From Lycium barbarum (lineage: Eukaryota; Streptophyta; Magnoliopsida; Solanales; Solanaceae): 64,000 nucleotides of DNA. The notes beneath the pieces were generated by a model that was not told the DNA's origin, did not search any database, and worked only from the letters and a program-made list of their open reading frames with translations. Both the position numbers and the translations under genes were made by a program. The stretch's first letter is position 1; each line of letters opens with the position of its first letter. Shown here piece after piece: positions 41,732 to 54,138 of this stretch. The stretch covers positions 166,483,713 through 166,547,712 of the forward strand of contig NC_083337.1 in the NCBI RefSeq assembly GCF_019175385.1, given 5' to 3'.

Positions 41732-44700
41732 CTAAACTTTTCGTTTCAGTCTCGGTAATTTCTTCCTTTCAGGTACTGGTTCCTTGCAAATTTTTGGACC
41801 ACCCAATCTGCTGATAACATTTCGTGTTACTTCACTCTCACTAATAGCTCCATCTGCCTGCTTTTTTCTTGCATAATCCCATAGCAGGGCACCATATCTC
41901 CGACGATGAAGAGCGGCATCAAAATCGTCTTCAAAAATTTCAAATAAACCTTGGCTGATATATTCAGTAAATGCACATGTGTATAACCCACAATCACTGT
42001 AAATAACCACGGTCATAATGTATGAGTTAAATATTTAATATGTATGAACACTATTCAAATATGTTAAAAACATTATATAAAGTAGAGATACATACTTAGA
42101 CTCTAGATGTTGTTCTGGCAAATTATCCACAAAGACATATTCCAAAGGATCATCAAAGCTCTTCCCAACATATGCTGATTCAGTCATCCAGTTTATGTCA
42201 TTCCTTTTCCCATAAAATCCAGTGCAATTGAAAAAGAGAGGTATCATGTTGGCCAGCCTTTCAATAACTTCTCGAATTGAATTAGTATGCATAGCCCCAC
42301 CCGGGAATGAATCATATTCGTAGAGACACCTTCTTTTCATACATAAAACAACCAACACCCAATGGTATTCTTCGCTTAGATTGACTGGGATGAACACATT
42401 ATCAACTCTATTCCAAGCAATATTTGCAATCAGTTTAAACCCACGAATAATTTTCGCCACATTATGATCAGCAGTAATAAAACGCTTATCATTTTTGTAT
42501 TCTTTGTACTGCTTGTGGATAGCCTCAACCCACTTTATGAAAAAACAATCCGTTGTTGTGTATCTCACTGGGTTATTTGGACCATACTTTGCCTTTTCCC
42601 TCAAGTAATACATAGTGACATCAACATGCTGAAAAAAGGATGTCAATTAAAATATAAGTGAGACATGGTAAAGTATTTCTATTATAAAGTATTCAGTTTA
42701 ACAGTCATTTATCAGTTTTTATAATATACATATTGATATATGCACATTTCATACACATATGGATATCTCAAAACAACATTCCACACAAATTTCATACATA
42801 TAAACGTCAAAATCATATAATCCGCATAACACTTGTGCCAACAATGGCCACACACATATCCTAATACCATCTCAACCTTAAACTACCATTCTTGCACCAC
42901 CCAAAAATTCAACTTGAAAGTATTTTTCATACAGCATATAAGAAATATAAATAAACAAATCAGATTCAGTTTGCACCTTTAAAATTATCTGTTTATAAGT
43001 TTGGAGACAACATAACGAGTCTTCCCACGCTTTCCCAGTTTGAATGACATTGTAGAACACTCCATTTTGTCAACTTTCTTAACTCCCAAATCATAAGGAT
43101 TGACAATCTTGTTGTCATTTAAAGTGTATGCTGAAATTCTGGAATGCCAAAACTGTAAATGTTTGCAAGAGAAATAGTTAAATAAATAATACATTTTATA
43201 CATACCCGTTCTTCCGTTTAGAGACTTTAGCCTATACCCAAGATGTAAATTCATTGAGCAGTGCATCATCAACTTCGAATCCGTTGTAATTTGCAAAAGG
43301 ATGTTTTATGTTGAAGTATATAGGTGATTTACCCGAGCTGCTGCCAGCTGAACTAAAACCAACATACGGAGATGATCTGTATTTTCCAATCTTTCTGAGT
43401 CTTGGCTGTTGTTCATGAGTGACATTGTTAGAATAGTAATTGTTTTCAATCGCAACAATCTGGGTCTCGCTATATGCAGGCAATTCAATGTCATCTAGAG
43501 TAGGGTTTTGGAGATAGAATTGCAGAAACTACCCATTTTATCAATTCCAACAACCACATCATCAAAAGAAGTATCTGAAAAATTCAAAATTTCAAAAAAT
43601 TTAATACAATATATTTAATAAATCTTTAGAAACTGTATGAAACTAACAGTGTTAGCATCTATACAATTTATCATCTCCATCATGCACAATAAGTTCATGA
43701 TTCAGACAAATCACAAGTCAAACATAAATGTACATGAAAGCTATCAGGTAGTATTAACACATATACTATAAGATATATACATGAAAGTAAATGGAAAGCT
43801 ACTGCATGAAACCCTCTGTCAAACAAATACATTTCAATGAAGAGTGAAGTCGTTACCTAAATTAGGAACATGTTCAGTATGAATCATTGAGGCTTCTTGA
43901 TGAAATAGACAATTATCACCGGCTCCATCGAACCCGTCATGCACACCAACTACATTTTGCATCAATAGATATGTCCAGAAGTTAAATACTGATTTGATAA
44001 CTAAATATTTTTTTTGCTACACTTTTTATACAGTTTTCATAGATGGATTTATGGGTGAGAAATATGATACACACTAAGATAATTAACACCGAATGGACTA
44101 CACTCAAAAGTTTGAGCTAAAACTCTATTTAGATCATACATTCATACAAAGTAATTTTCAATTGTCAAATAATTAAAATGAAAAATCCTAGAGAAATGAT
44201 GCCAATATATTCTCTACTAATTGGAAGCTATGTTGATACACTTTATATACAGTTCTCATACATGTTTTTTAGGGTGTAAGTATGGCAGATTCTAAGAAAT
44301 TTATATGAAGCAAAAGAATGACCTTGAATCTTCAATTCTTCTTGATCATGTAGACACTTCAATGCTTCTAGATCATCTCGATCATTGTCACATGCTTCAC
44401 CAATTCTAGCATGCATATCAGCTACACGTTTAATACAAAATATGTATGATAATTAAGTATAAAAAATATTAATTGAAAAAAACAATTCATACACATTTTA
44501 TACATCTATGATATATCTATTTAAGGGTGTGAAATATGAAGGACATTAATGTAATTTACTTGAAATCAAAGGATTACTTTGGGTCTTCAAATATGCTGCA
44601 GCTTGACCAGATATTGGCACACTTCCATCATGCCCACCAACCGCACCCATAGCCGCTAGTTCATCAACCTTAGCTTGTATGTCATGATACTTGTCATTCT

Positions 44701-47539
44701 GGTCACCAGTATGAGTTCTTTTTCCATCTACAACCTTAACACCTCTGGTACCCTGTATATTAATGTATGCTTTATTAATTTAAAATTGGATTGATAATAT
44801 AGAGGATACACCATCTAAGTTTTTTTTTTTTTAAAAAAAAAAAACCTCATATTCATTATTTTCCGTTTGCCTACCATGTGAGGACTTAATCTCTGTAAGT
44901 ATATCCAATATTGATTTATCCAAGTGTTGCTTCAACTGTTTAAAATCATCCTCTACCTGAAAATAAGCAGTAAACAATTAATTTATGATCATTTGTTTAT
45001 TTCAATAGAAAAAATAAATAATGAACTTTATAATTTATAATATCCGACAAATACCTTCTTCTGAAATAGTTTCAAATCTTCACGAACCTATAAAGATGTA
45101 GAATACAATTAGTGATTGTGTTAACCGAATCATAATCATTCCATACCTTTTAAAAAAAATAGTGAATTCGATACGTACATTTACAACCTCATTCTTCAAT
45201 GCCTCAAACTCAGAACCGTGTACAGATGGTGTATCACTTGTGGTAGTATGTGGTCGTGGCACATCTGGTAACTCAGTGAGAAGTGGAAATTCATCATTTG
45301 CTGGTGTGCTGTTGGAAAAACCCACCTAGCAAAAACAGAAAATTACACATGTATTCATACAGGTTAGCAAGTCTATTAAAACATTTAGATTTAAAACGTG
45401 TATTAAAAGTGAATGAAATATGTATGTATGACGTTGCAAGTGTTCTTGTTTACCTGATTCCCATAAGTTTTGAACATCCCCCTCTTCAGATAGTCAAAGT
45501 ACAATATATCCTGGGATGTTTGCCAATTAAGAATACGAGGGATGTGGTTTCCAATACGAGTAGCAACAAAAGGATCAACCTTCGAGCAACATTCATAAAA
45601 CCAAACCTGCAAAGCAAGTTGAAAGCCCCTAACCCTATAATACGATGGATCACCACTCAATTGGTGACTAACAGAACCAAGAGTTTCGTTAAAACAATCG
45701 TTTCCCAAAGGATAGTTCCTATATTCACCATTCTCAACTAAGTCAAAGAGCAGCCTAGATACGTAAGATTTGGAAGGCTCAGTTGAGAATAGGAATGTGC
45801 TAATAAAATACAGAATGAAGATTTTTACAAGATCGTCATCACCCACGCAAATGCTTCCTTCATAAAAATTTATCAACTCACTCTTTAGTACTCTTTGTTG
45901 ATTGGGAAAGTAACTATTCGTTAACCTATTTGGTGAATTATGGTCCAGAACAAATTCACTCGGCATGCCGCATTTCAAACCACTGATAATGGCAAACTCT
46001 CTTATCCTAAAATAGAGCTCTTCCCCATTCAACTTGATGATAAACATATCATCTCTATCATTATCAATCTCCCCATACATCAAGCTGCGAATGAGTTGTG
46101 GGTGAACCTTGATATTCGGTAAATCAAGAAAATATCCAAATGGGAACTCCCTAAACATCTGCAATTGCTTCTTAGACTTTAGTCGCGACTTTATATGCTC
46201 AATAGCTTTGATGTTGGTGTAAGTACAAAATCTCGTTTGCATCTTCTTTACCTGAATATATAATAAATAACAAATTACTAAACAAACTCGAAACTACAAA
46301 AAAATCTGATACACTGAAAAGGACTTAGAATAGTAGCATTTTATTCCTTTTCATAGGCATGTTATTCGACTCAGAATTAAGAATATCGATGCATAACTTT
46401 TCAAGAAACGATTAAATAATACACAATTAAGCTTAGAACTTTATATTTATTTAAAGATTACAACAGTGAATGTATTTTAAATGTGTGAGTATATATTACC
46501 ACAAAGGAACAAATACTGAAAATATATAAAAATTATGTTTGTTATATATGGCTCAAGTATATATACAAAAAAAATACCTAAATTATACAACATTCATACA
46601 CAATAATAAAACCCAAATTTAAAAATGAAACATACCATTTACTATACACAATTCATACCAATTATTTTGCCCACAAACAACAATTAAAGTATATGTATTT
46701 TAAGCTTAGTACAGTATATGTATTTTAAGCTTATAACATTGAATGTATTATTGGTGTATAAAAAGTGTATGTATTAACCACAAATGAACAATATACTGAA
46801 AATATAACAAAATTATGTCTATCATATATGGCTGAGGTTTATATACAATAAAAATACCTAAATTATACAACATTCATACACCAATAATAAAACCCAAATA
46901 TAAACATGAGACATACCATTTTCTATCCAAATTTCATACCAATTAATTTGACCATAAACAACAATTAAAGTAATAAATACTTGTTTTTTACCTTCAATTT
47001 CGGTTTTGCACGGGTCCTCTTTGATGTTTGACCCTTTTAAACCTCTTTTTATAAAACAATATATGAACCTCATTTTCTTTCTTCGGATTTGATGTTTTAC
47101 CACTGTCAACCTTCTTTTTCTTAGAAGTAGGAGAAGCAATTTCATCTTCAAAATCAGAATTAGAAGCGATTTCGTTTGACAATCCAAGCGAAATTTCTTT
47201 CCCCTTCCTTTTGCCATCATTTTGTGTAACCATTTTTTGTTGAACTACCTTGGGGGTAGCAATAAGTTGTTTTCCATCTTCCTTAACAAGAGATTGAGTG
47301 AATGCATGCAAGTCGAAAGATGGATCCAGACCAATCTTCGGGCTTGAAGAAGCAAAAAGCCTATTAATTTTAGGAGTTGGAGTCCCAATTTGAAGCTTTT
47401 TACTATGTGCTTCAAACAAGAAAGATGAATAAACAAAAAACAATGTGGGTTGTAGAAGATTTGATATCAGCAAAGAAACAACGAAACTGGTGTATAATTT
47501 TTCATCTGGAAGTTGAAATCGATAGTTACTAGGAAACAA
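41732..47539 (-). CDS. DUF1985 / Ulp1-type cysteine protease gene in the MULE, multi-exon
   Basis: SUMO-protease-like (C48) gene carried by the transposon. Reading the minus strand: a basic N-terminal exon (about 47539-46994, with KRKGKEIS and TSKKKKVDSGK, likely nuclear); a DUF1985 exon (46251-45454, with REFPFGYFLDL and RIREFAIISGLKCG); short Ser/Glu-rich exons (about 45330-43860); exons near 43490-43235 and 43163-42985; then the protease exons 42628-42096 and 41996-41732. The splice between the last two recreates Asn-Asp-Cys-Gly. Catalytic residues visible are His in EYHWVLVV, Asp in YEYDSF, Gln in NLPEQ and Cys in DCGLYTCAFTEYIS. Both DUF1985 and Ulp1 parts lack obvious stops, so this gene is better preserved than the transposase. 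Exon limits in the middle are uncertain. Confidence 0.78.
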
Positions 47540-47602
47540 AGATTAAATTTTGATTTTTAGTATTTTTTTTTAAAACTCAATATAAAATGGATGAGAGGGA
47601 GT

Positions 47603-47603
47603 T

Positions 47604-47648
<45 letters not shown>

Positions 47649-47649
47649 A
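47603..47649. repeat. (GT)n(GA)n microsatellite
   Basis: About 11 GT units followed directly by about 12 GA units. A short direct repeat of TTTTTGATAAATGTGAAAA ... CTGATCGTAT follows at 47656-47728. Confidence 0.9.
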
Positions 47650-48356
47650 TATACCTTTTTGATAAATGTGAAAAACTGATCGTATGAGAGAGAGTATCTT
47701 TTTGATAAATGTGAAAACTGATCGTATCCTACAATAAAGTCAAAAATTTTAAATACAGATTCTTTCCTTATTAAAAGCCTAAAATCAAGGCACTACACAT
47801 TAAACTAAAATCTGGTATATGTAGTAATTAAAATTGTATATTTTGTAAATAAAGAAAAGTATTAATATAATTTATAATATTTAACCTCAAGTGGTATTAT
47901 TATGTGATTTTCCCTTTCCAAGGTCATTGGGTGTAATTTCCTGCAAGAGAGCCCGACAGTGATGAGCCGAAGAATGAAATCAACAGAAGCCCAAATCGGA
48001 TTTAGTAAAACATGGCCCAGACAGTGAATTCAAGAACTCAAAATGATCGAAAGCTGAAAAACCAGTTTGTCCATTTGTTCATGAAATCAATTATAGGTTT
48101 TTTTTTCTTTTTCTTTTTCATTTGATAACGCAGGAAGCTTTCTTCATAGCTAGTCAATTTCCTACATTAGCTAGGTACATTCAGAGATTGAACTATTATC
48201 CTTGAGGGCTTAAAACTTAATAGTTTACTTATGGTAGCCCAGTTTCTGGTGATTAGGATTTTAGGAAGTTGTGGTTTCAGCACATGAGTTTGAGACTACG
48301 TCCAGTCTAAGGGCAACAATTTTGCTTTCTTTTGAGTTGTAAATACATGGGCAATT

Positions 48357-48702
48357 TGCAGGATTGTCTTTCGCTGGGGGTGGTCTTTAATTTTTGCCCC
48401 TCAAATTGGTGGTCTTTAATTTTTCCTTCGCTAAAAATCCATTGGTTTCGGGTTCGAACCCCCGCTCAGCCAAATGTTAAAAAAATTCGCAAGGTAGAGT
48501 TTGGATTCGCAAGGCTGAAATTTTGCATGAGCAGAATTTACCTTAAGGCAGGGTTTTGAAGGTAAAACTCTGCGAATCCAAACATTTACCTTGCAAAAAT
48601 TTCGTCTTTTTTTTACTGAGTTGGGATTAAAACCCAGAACCTCGAGGTATTAGGCGAAGGACAAAAATTAAAGACCACCCCAAATGAACGGAAATCCGCG
48701 AA
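48357..48702. mobile_element. Long inverted-repeat MITE with B-box-like motif
   Basis: GGTGGTCTTTAATTTTTCCT and TTCGC at the left are mirrored by GCGAAGGACAAAAATTAAAG and ACCACC at the right. TTGGATTCGCAAGG inside the left arm is mirrored by CGAATCCAAAC in the right, so nearly the whole element folds into one hairpin. The left arm carries GGGTTCGAACCCCCGC, which resembles a Pol III B box; the mirrored arm has only a decayed version. Related remnants are at 8340-8545 and 49472-49525. Confidence 0.65.
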
Positions 48703-48751
48703 AAAAAATTAAATACATCCATTGGTAAATAAAATCCTTTTACCTACCCAT

Positions 48752-48775
48752 CCCCCCCCCCCCCCCCCCCCCCCC
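48752..48775. repeat. C24 homopolymer
   Basis: Uninterrupted run of 24 C, then ACTCCAACCCCCC. The length may be affected by sequencing or assembly. Confidence 0.9.
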
Positions 48776-51076
48776 ACTCCAACCCCCCAATAATTTTTTT
48801 TTTTTTAAAAACTCAAGCTTCATTACGTTAGCATTTCATTTATAATATTGTCCAAGAGTATGCAATTAACTCTTGAGGTAATATTTAAACTTTTAATTCT
48901 TGCAAGCTCTTTTTTTTTTTTTTAGCATAATTGTCAGTCCCCATCACTTACATAAGTAGGGTAAAGTTTGGCCGTCCTTATTTGTAGTTCTTTTCAAAGT
49001 TAATAAAATTCCACAATGGTGATTTATATTAAAAACAATTCCATGCCATATAAAGAAGTTACGAAGTTGTCCAATAGTCCATATATTACGGAATGAGAAA
49101 ACCATATCCAGCCACTGGTAGAAGATGAAAGAGCCAGCACACAAAGATGGCCAATATCCTGATCAAAGCTAATAGTGACCCTTAAAAATATCTAAGGACA
49201 AGAATCTACAAGGACATATAAACGTTTGGATTTAACCAATGTATTATTGCCATAGATTCTAAAGGACCAAAGAGCCTTTTTTCTTCAACTTTCACATCTA
49301 AAGACAACTATGCTACTATTGTTCTACTGTACTACACCAATTTCTTTTGGCAAAGGCTCATCCTTTCTTCGTATAGTTCTCTCCAAAACGTCATCTTTTT
49401 TCACCTATTATTACTATTATTATTATTATTATTATTAGCAACCTCATTTCTTCCGTAACCATTTTAGAGGCTCTTCCTCAAAATTAAAGACCATCCCATT
49501 TGAAGGACAAACTGTGCAATTTCTTCATTTTTGTGCTGTTGCTGCTGCCCCCGTCCCTCCGCCCCCACTCACCCCTCTTCTCCCTCTCCTTCTTCCCCCT
49601 CGTTTCAAGCATACCACGGCAATTCAAGTGAGTCTTTTGCTTTGCGTGCTTTGTAACTGAAGATATGAAGCTTCAAAGGACGAAATTGTAACAAAAAGTG
49701 GAGAAATAAGGGATTTAGATAAGTGGATATTGTTTAAATTGGGGAATTTTCAGAAATTGAGTTTGAACACCAACAATAACATACCCAGCAGTATTCTTTC
49801 TTAGTGGTAATAAAGTAAAGGTGAAGGAATTGCAAATGGCATTAAAATTAGTACTGGATTCTTCAGTTATTAGGACAGAGTTCATTAGTTTCCCCTCTTA
49901 TTTTTGTTCTTCAATGGCATTAACGTTAACTTATTTTGTTCTTCAATGACATTAATGTTAACTCATTGTATCTGCTCTCTTCAATTTATTTAGAAAAAGA
50001 AAGAAAAAAAATTAAGTGTCACTACATCGATGTGACATATGCGATGTGCACCTAATCCACGCATTAGGTGTCACTACATCGAACCAAAGCCATGTAGACA
50101 CGTACTCCATAGCAAAATTCTACGTCCCCTTATTGTTTTTCTTCTATACTATTATATGACCTATATGTCCCCTTCTTGCATCCTCTTACCAACCAAAAAT
50201 GCGTAAAATAAGATCTTGGTTGGCAGGTGCCCATTGAATTAGTCGAAGTGCTCAAAACAACAACTACAAGATATCTAGTGAAATCTCACGAAGTAGAGTC
50301 TTGAGGGTAGAATGTAAAGTGGGTCTGGTTGGGCACTTGCATTGGCTGAGTTCAAATTACAGAATACTCGGGTAATAGCAGCTAAGTACATTTCTACAAA
50401 AAGCTCCTTACAGAATCTAAGTACATCCCAACACTTCAAAGAGATTTTCTCTTTCCCTTTCTGGTTTACTATATTTTATAATGGAAAATCTAGTATTTTC
50501 TGTTAGAGATCCAATATTTCAGCAAACTATAAATCTTTCATCCACTGTAACATTCAGCTTTTCATATAAATTAGTACTATGAAAATGGAATACTAATAAA
50601 TTTACCTGAAAATCAGCTGAATTTCTGAAAAGGGTCCTGTGAAGAGATTTTGAACCATTACATCACAATGGACGAACTGTGTGCTTGATGACACATTTAC
50701 ACATATCTGCAAAAGTGCAAAGATGTCCACTTTTTTCTGCAATCAGTGGCACTATGAAATATGAATAAAAAATTAACCATAGAAATTCGAAAAACCTTAT
50801 CTTTACATAAATTATAAATATACTCAACGATTCATCGTAGTAAAAAAAAAAAAATTGAAGCTTTACAAGATTACAAGAAATGGATATTACAAATGCAAAA
50901 AATTCCCTAATCTAAAAATCACTTCCAGATAGAGACACAGAATTAAACATACTCCCAAGAATCCCAATTGAAAAATGGCTGCTTTTCTGGTAGCAGCATC
51001 CAATTTTCAATATGCCGTGTAAAAAAGGGTAAAATAATAATGGCAAGACCAAAAAAATAAATTATAATTTCAACAA

Positions 51077-52312
51077 TTAATTAATGACCAGTAGTAGTAG
51101 GTAGAAGAACCCTATGCACCATAAGAAGATTTCCTTTTTCCCAACATTCGTCGTCGATGACGTCACATTCCCTAACACTGGTGGTGATGACAAGTGGCCA
51201 CCGTAGATTCCCGGCGAATATTCCGGCGATAAAGGAATCTCCGGTGGTGAAGCTACCCCAGATTCTATAGTCTTATTATTCACATCAATTGAAAAGAACT
51301 CTTTAGGTAACAGCACTTTTGATACACCAAATATTGCCACAGGGTTCTGATCAAACAATGTTTGTGTCACAAACGCTGTAACAATTCCTGTATTAATCCC
51401 AACAGAACCATTGAATCTTGAAATGTTTAGGGTAAAACTCCCAGCACCATTTTGTTCTGTAGCTAATGTTGGTTGAACTGGATTAACTATACTTTCTAAC
51501 GAACCTAACGGATAATAAGAGTGCAAAACATGGAACCTTAAAACAACAGCTTTTTTCTCAGCTGGTAAAGATTGGAAATCCCTCGAAGATGACATGTCTG
51601 AAAATGCATCATCAGTTGGAACAAACAACGTTAATCCTGCCCCACCTTCATCTCTTTCAAATTCCTCTTCTACCCCTGAAGCAATTAACATTGAAGCTGC
51701 AACATTAAAATTATGACCATCAATAAGTGTCTTCGTAATATTAAGACCTAAAGGAGGTCTAGTCTCAGAAGCCATAAGATCAAACCCATTAGGCACCAAC
51801 AACGAATCAACCGTAAAAACAGATATATTATAAGGAAGTGTCTTTAAAAGTTCAAGAATTGTAGCGTTTGAAGTTGGTGAATGAACTGTGATTGTATTGG
51901 TATTGCTATTTCGGGTTATGTTAACCGACCCGAAGCTATTCGGGGCACGACCAGTGGTTTGTAACAGAGTTGTGACGACTTTTCCTTTGGGTGGTATGCT
52001 TTTAAGGTCAGGCCAAGAAAGGTATTCAAGAAGGACATGGTAACGGAGGATGTCGGCGAGGTTAACGGCGTTTGACGGTGGTTGACGGCGGAGGAAGTTG
52101 TTAGGGACGACGAGGATGGTTAAGGAAGAGCGTTGGGCTAGATCGGTTGTAACGGAGGTGTTGGAAAGGATATTAGTGAAGTCGGAGAGATTAGGGTAAG
52201 ATGATAAGAGATTAGTGATGTTAATGGCGAAAATGGGATGGGAAGTGGATAAGAGAAGGAAATAGAGGAATGTAGTAGGGGTAAAATGGGAAATGGAAAT
52301 TGTGATAGCCAT
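51077..52312 (-). CDS. Fasciclin-like arabinogalactan protein, FLA4/SOS5-like, 411 aa
   Basis: Cell-surface adhesion-type glycoprotein; the Arabidopsis FLA4 (SOS5) member affects wall integrity, root growth under salt and seed mucilage. Single exon. Residues 1-29 are a signal peptide. There are two fasciclin domains, at about 36-175 (LTILVVPNNFL, LRYHVLLEYLSW) and about 195-345 (GLTLFVPTDDAFSD, VVLRFHVLHSYYPLGSL, VAIFGVSKVLLPKEFF). A proline-rich AGP-like segment (SPPEIPLSPEYSP, about 355-370) follows, and then a hydrophobic tail (IFLWCIGFFYLLLLVIN) suited to GPI-anchor processing. More than ten NxS/T sequons are present. Intronless structure, two domains and 411 residues match FLA4 (about 420 aa). 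Assignment to FLA4 rather than another two-domain FLA is by resemblance only. Confidence 0.9.
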   Translation of the reverse strand: MAITISISHFTPTTFLYFLLLSTSHPIFAINITNLLSSYPNLSDFTNILSNTSVTTDLAQRSSLTILVVPNNFLRRQPPSNAVNLADILRYHVLLEYLSWPDLKSIPPKGKVVTTLLQTTGRAPNSFGSVNITRNSNTNTITVHSPTSNATILELLKTLPYNISVFTVDSLLVPNGFDLMASETRPPLGLNITKTLIDGHNFNVAASMLIASGVEEEFERDEGGAGLTLFVPTDDAFSDMSSSRDFQSLPAEKKAVVLRFHVLHSYYPLGSLESIVNPVQPTLATEQNGAGSFTLNISRFNGSVGINTGIVTAFVTQTLFDQNPVAIFGVSKVLLPKEFFSIDVNNKTIESGVASPPEIPLSPEYSPGIYGGHLSSPPVLGNVTSSTTNVGKKEIFLWCIGFFYLLLLVIN

Positions 52313-53455
52313 TTTTGTGAAGATGGAAGAAGAGAGTAGAGGTGTCTATCTCTCTCTAGGTGGTAACAGAGAGTGATGCCTCTTTGGATCTTGGCTTCCA
52401 CAAACAGTTTCCTTTGACCTTTGGTGGCCCCTCTAGGGGTTGATGTGTGATGAATACGGTGTATCATGGTCCATGATATTGATTTGAATTATTGCATTCA
52501 TATTCTCTCATGCTAGGGCCTAGGAGTATTATACTATTCCTTTGACAAGGATAATAATATATAGAGAGAATAAATTGTGACAGGTGTATTAACTGTGCAA
52601 AACAAAATTATATATTTCCTAAGTCCCAATTTATACGAAGGTGGTTGACTGGACATGAAATTTAAGAAGAAGAACAAAGATTTTTCAAATTTATGATATG
52701 AAATAAGCCCTAGAATTTTTTTTAGTTATAAATCATTTCATTAAAGGTAAAATGAAAAATTTGAAGCTAAATTACTAAATAACGAATAATATCATTATTT
52801 TTTAAACTAACTAAAAAGGAAAGAATATCACCTAACGGTGGTGAGTAGCTAGTTTTTGTTGTCCAGTATTGATATAGTTTGTGAAATTAAAGCAGAAAAT
52901 TCTAAAATCCATTATTACTGTAATCGTGTTTTTTCTATATTATCTTTGAACCATTTTTTTAAGGTTAAAGTAGGTGCTTTTATATTTGGTGACAACAGAT
53001 AAGTGATAGAGCCAGAAATTTTGATAAGGTTGTTCAAATGATGATAAGTATATAATTTTTTTCCGATGAATGAGCGCAACGAAATTTTTTTAACATCATC
53101 ACTGCACACCCGCCTAAAGATTTATGGTCCATTTGATTTCGCAAGTTATTCTTGATAAATTTCATTACTAGAAAACTCTTACGGTGATTACAGTATCAAA
53201 TGACAGCAACAACAAACACCAACATACTCAGTGTACATAGTCCCACAAGTAGAGAACAACAAGGGGCATTCTGAGAATGTTACAAAGCGAGAGATAACGA
53301 CTAATTAATTTTCTTTGAAAAAAGAAAAAAAGAAAGAGAATAAAGTTGGATAATTAAAATTTTCACAAAAGCAATTAAAAAAGAAAAGAGAACACAATAA
53401 GTGGTAGCTGACTTGCTATTAGATCTCGTTGTCTTTTTTTTAACAATACGCATTC
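52313..53455. other. FLA upstream region and AT-rich spacer
   Basis: The first few hundred bases hold the FLA leader and promoter (CT-rich on the minus strand). A Stowaway-like fragment starts near 52620 (AAGTCCCAATTTATACGAAG). Otherwise no feature is recognised up to the LTR array. Confidence 0.4.
53451..53455. repeat. Target-site duplication CATTC, left
   Basis: CATTC directly before the outermost TGTTATAAACTG. The same five bases follow the outermost CAGTTTATAACA at 55006-55010. Confidence 0.7.
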
Positions 53456-53870
53456 TGTTATAAACTGCTTGTACATATTGTCCGCTTTGGCGCACCTCAC
53501 GGCTTTAAAACGCGTATACAAGTGGAGGGTCTTCTGGCCCCAGTCCACAACAGAGGTTTCGAGCATCGTGCTGATAACGTGTTATAAACTGCTTGTACAT
53601 ATTGTCCGCTTTGGCGCACCTCACGGCTTTAAAACGCGTATACAAGTAAAGGCTTCAGGCCCAGCTTATAAGCACGCACACAATCCCGTGTGCGAGCGAT
53701 GTGGGAACTTCAAGTTCACAACACACACGAGATTGTGTGCGTGCTTATAAGCTGGGCCTGAAGCCTTTACTTGTATACGCGTTTTAAAGCCGTGAGGTGC
53801 GCCAAAGCGGACAATATGTACAAACAGTTTATAACACGTTATCAGCACGATGCTCGCGATGGGGGGTATG

Positions 53871-54014
53871 TGTTGTGAACTTGAAGTTCCCACATCGCTC
53901 GCACACGAGATTGTGTGCGTGCTTATAAGCTGGGCCTGAAGCCTTTACTTGTATACGTGTTTTAAAGCCGTGAGGTGCGCCAAAGCGGACAATATGTACA
54001 AGCAGTTTACAACA
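53871..54014 (+). repeat. Representative 144-bp type B LTR
   Basis: TGTTGTGAACTTGAAGTTCC at the left, TACAAGCAGTTTACAACA at the right. The first 75 bp (U3-like, with CACATCGCTCGCACACGAG) is specific to type B; from ACTTGTATACG to the end it is shared with type A. Confidence 0.75.
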
Positions 54015-54041
54015 CGTTATCAGCACGATGCTCGAAACCTC

Positions 54042-54138
54042 TGTTGTGGACTGGGGCCAGAAGACCCTCCACTTGTATACGCGTTTTAAAGCCGTGAGGT
54101 GCGCCAAAGCGGACAATATGTACAAGCAGTTTATAACA
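54042..54138 (+). repeat. Representative 97-bp type A LTR
   Basis: Starts TGTTGTGGACTGGGGCCAGA, then joins ACTTGTATACGCG and is the same as type B to the end, CAGTTTATAACA. It is always preceded by the 27-bp internal piece ending CTCGAAACCTC. Confidence 0.75.

Larger units (their letters stand above)
36263..47914. mobile_element. Candidate Mutator-like element carrying a Ulp1 protease gene
   Basis: The two ends are GGGAGAAATACATATATA at the left and, on the reverse strand, GGGAAAATCACATAATA at the right, with ATACCA following in both ends. They are bordered by TTTCCAAAG (36254-36262) and TTTCCAAGG (47915-47923), an 8-of-9 match to the 9-bp duplication that Mutator-like elements make. Inside are a MULE transposase (+) and a DUF1985/Ulp1 gene (-) converging on an AT-rich tandem repeat block. 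This content matches the KAONASHI-type (Ulp1-bearing) MULEs known from plants. Terminal inverted repeats are weak, so the limits are inferred. Confidence 0.65.
47924..51076. other. Intergenic region between MULE and FLA gene
   Basis: Contains the inverted-repeat MITE (48357-48702), a C24 run, an (ATT)n microsatellite near 49407-49437, and a fragment of the same MITE family at 49472-49525 (AAAATTAAAGACCATCCCAT). The remainder is AT-rich with no recognised gene. The FLA 3'-UTR should lie just before 51076. Confidence 0.45.

Noticed and set aside
48449..48475. tRNA gene suggested by a B-box-like GGTTCGAACCC
   Set aside because: No acceptor stem, anticodon arm or A box could be drawn; the motif lies in a MITE arm.
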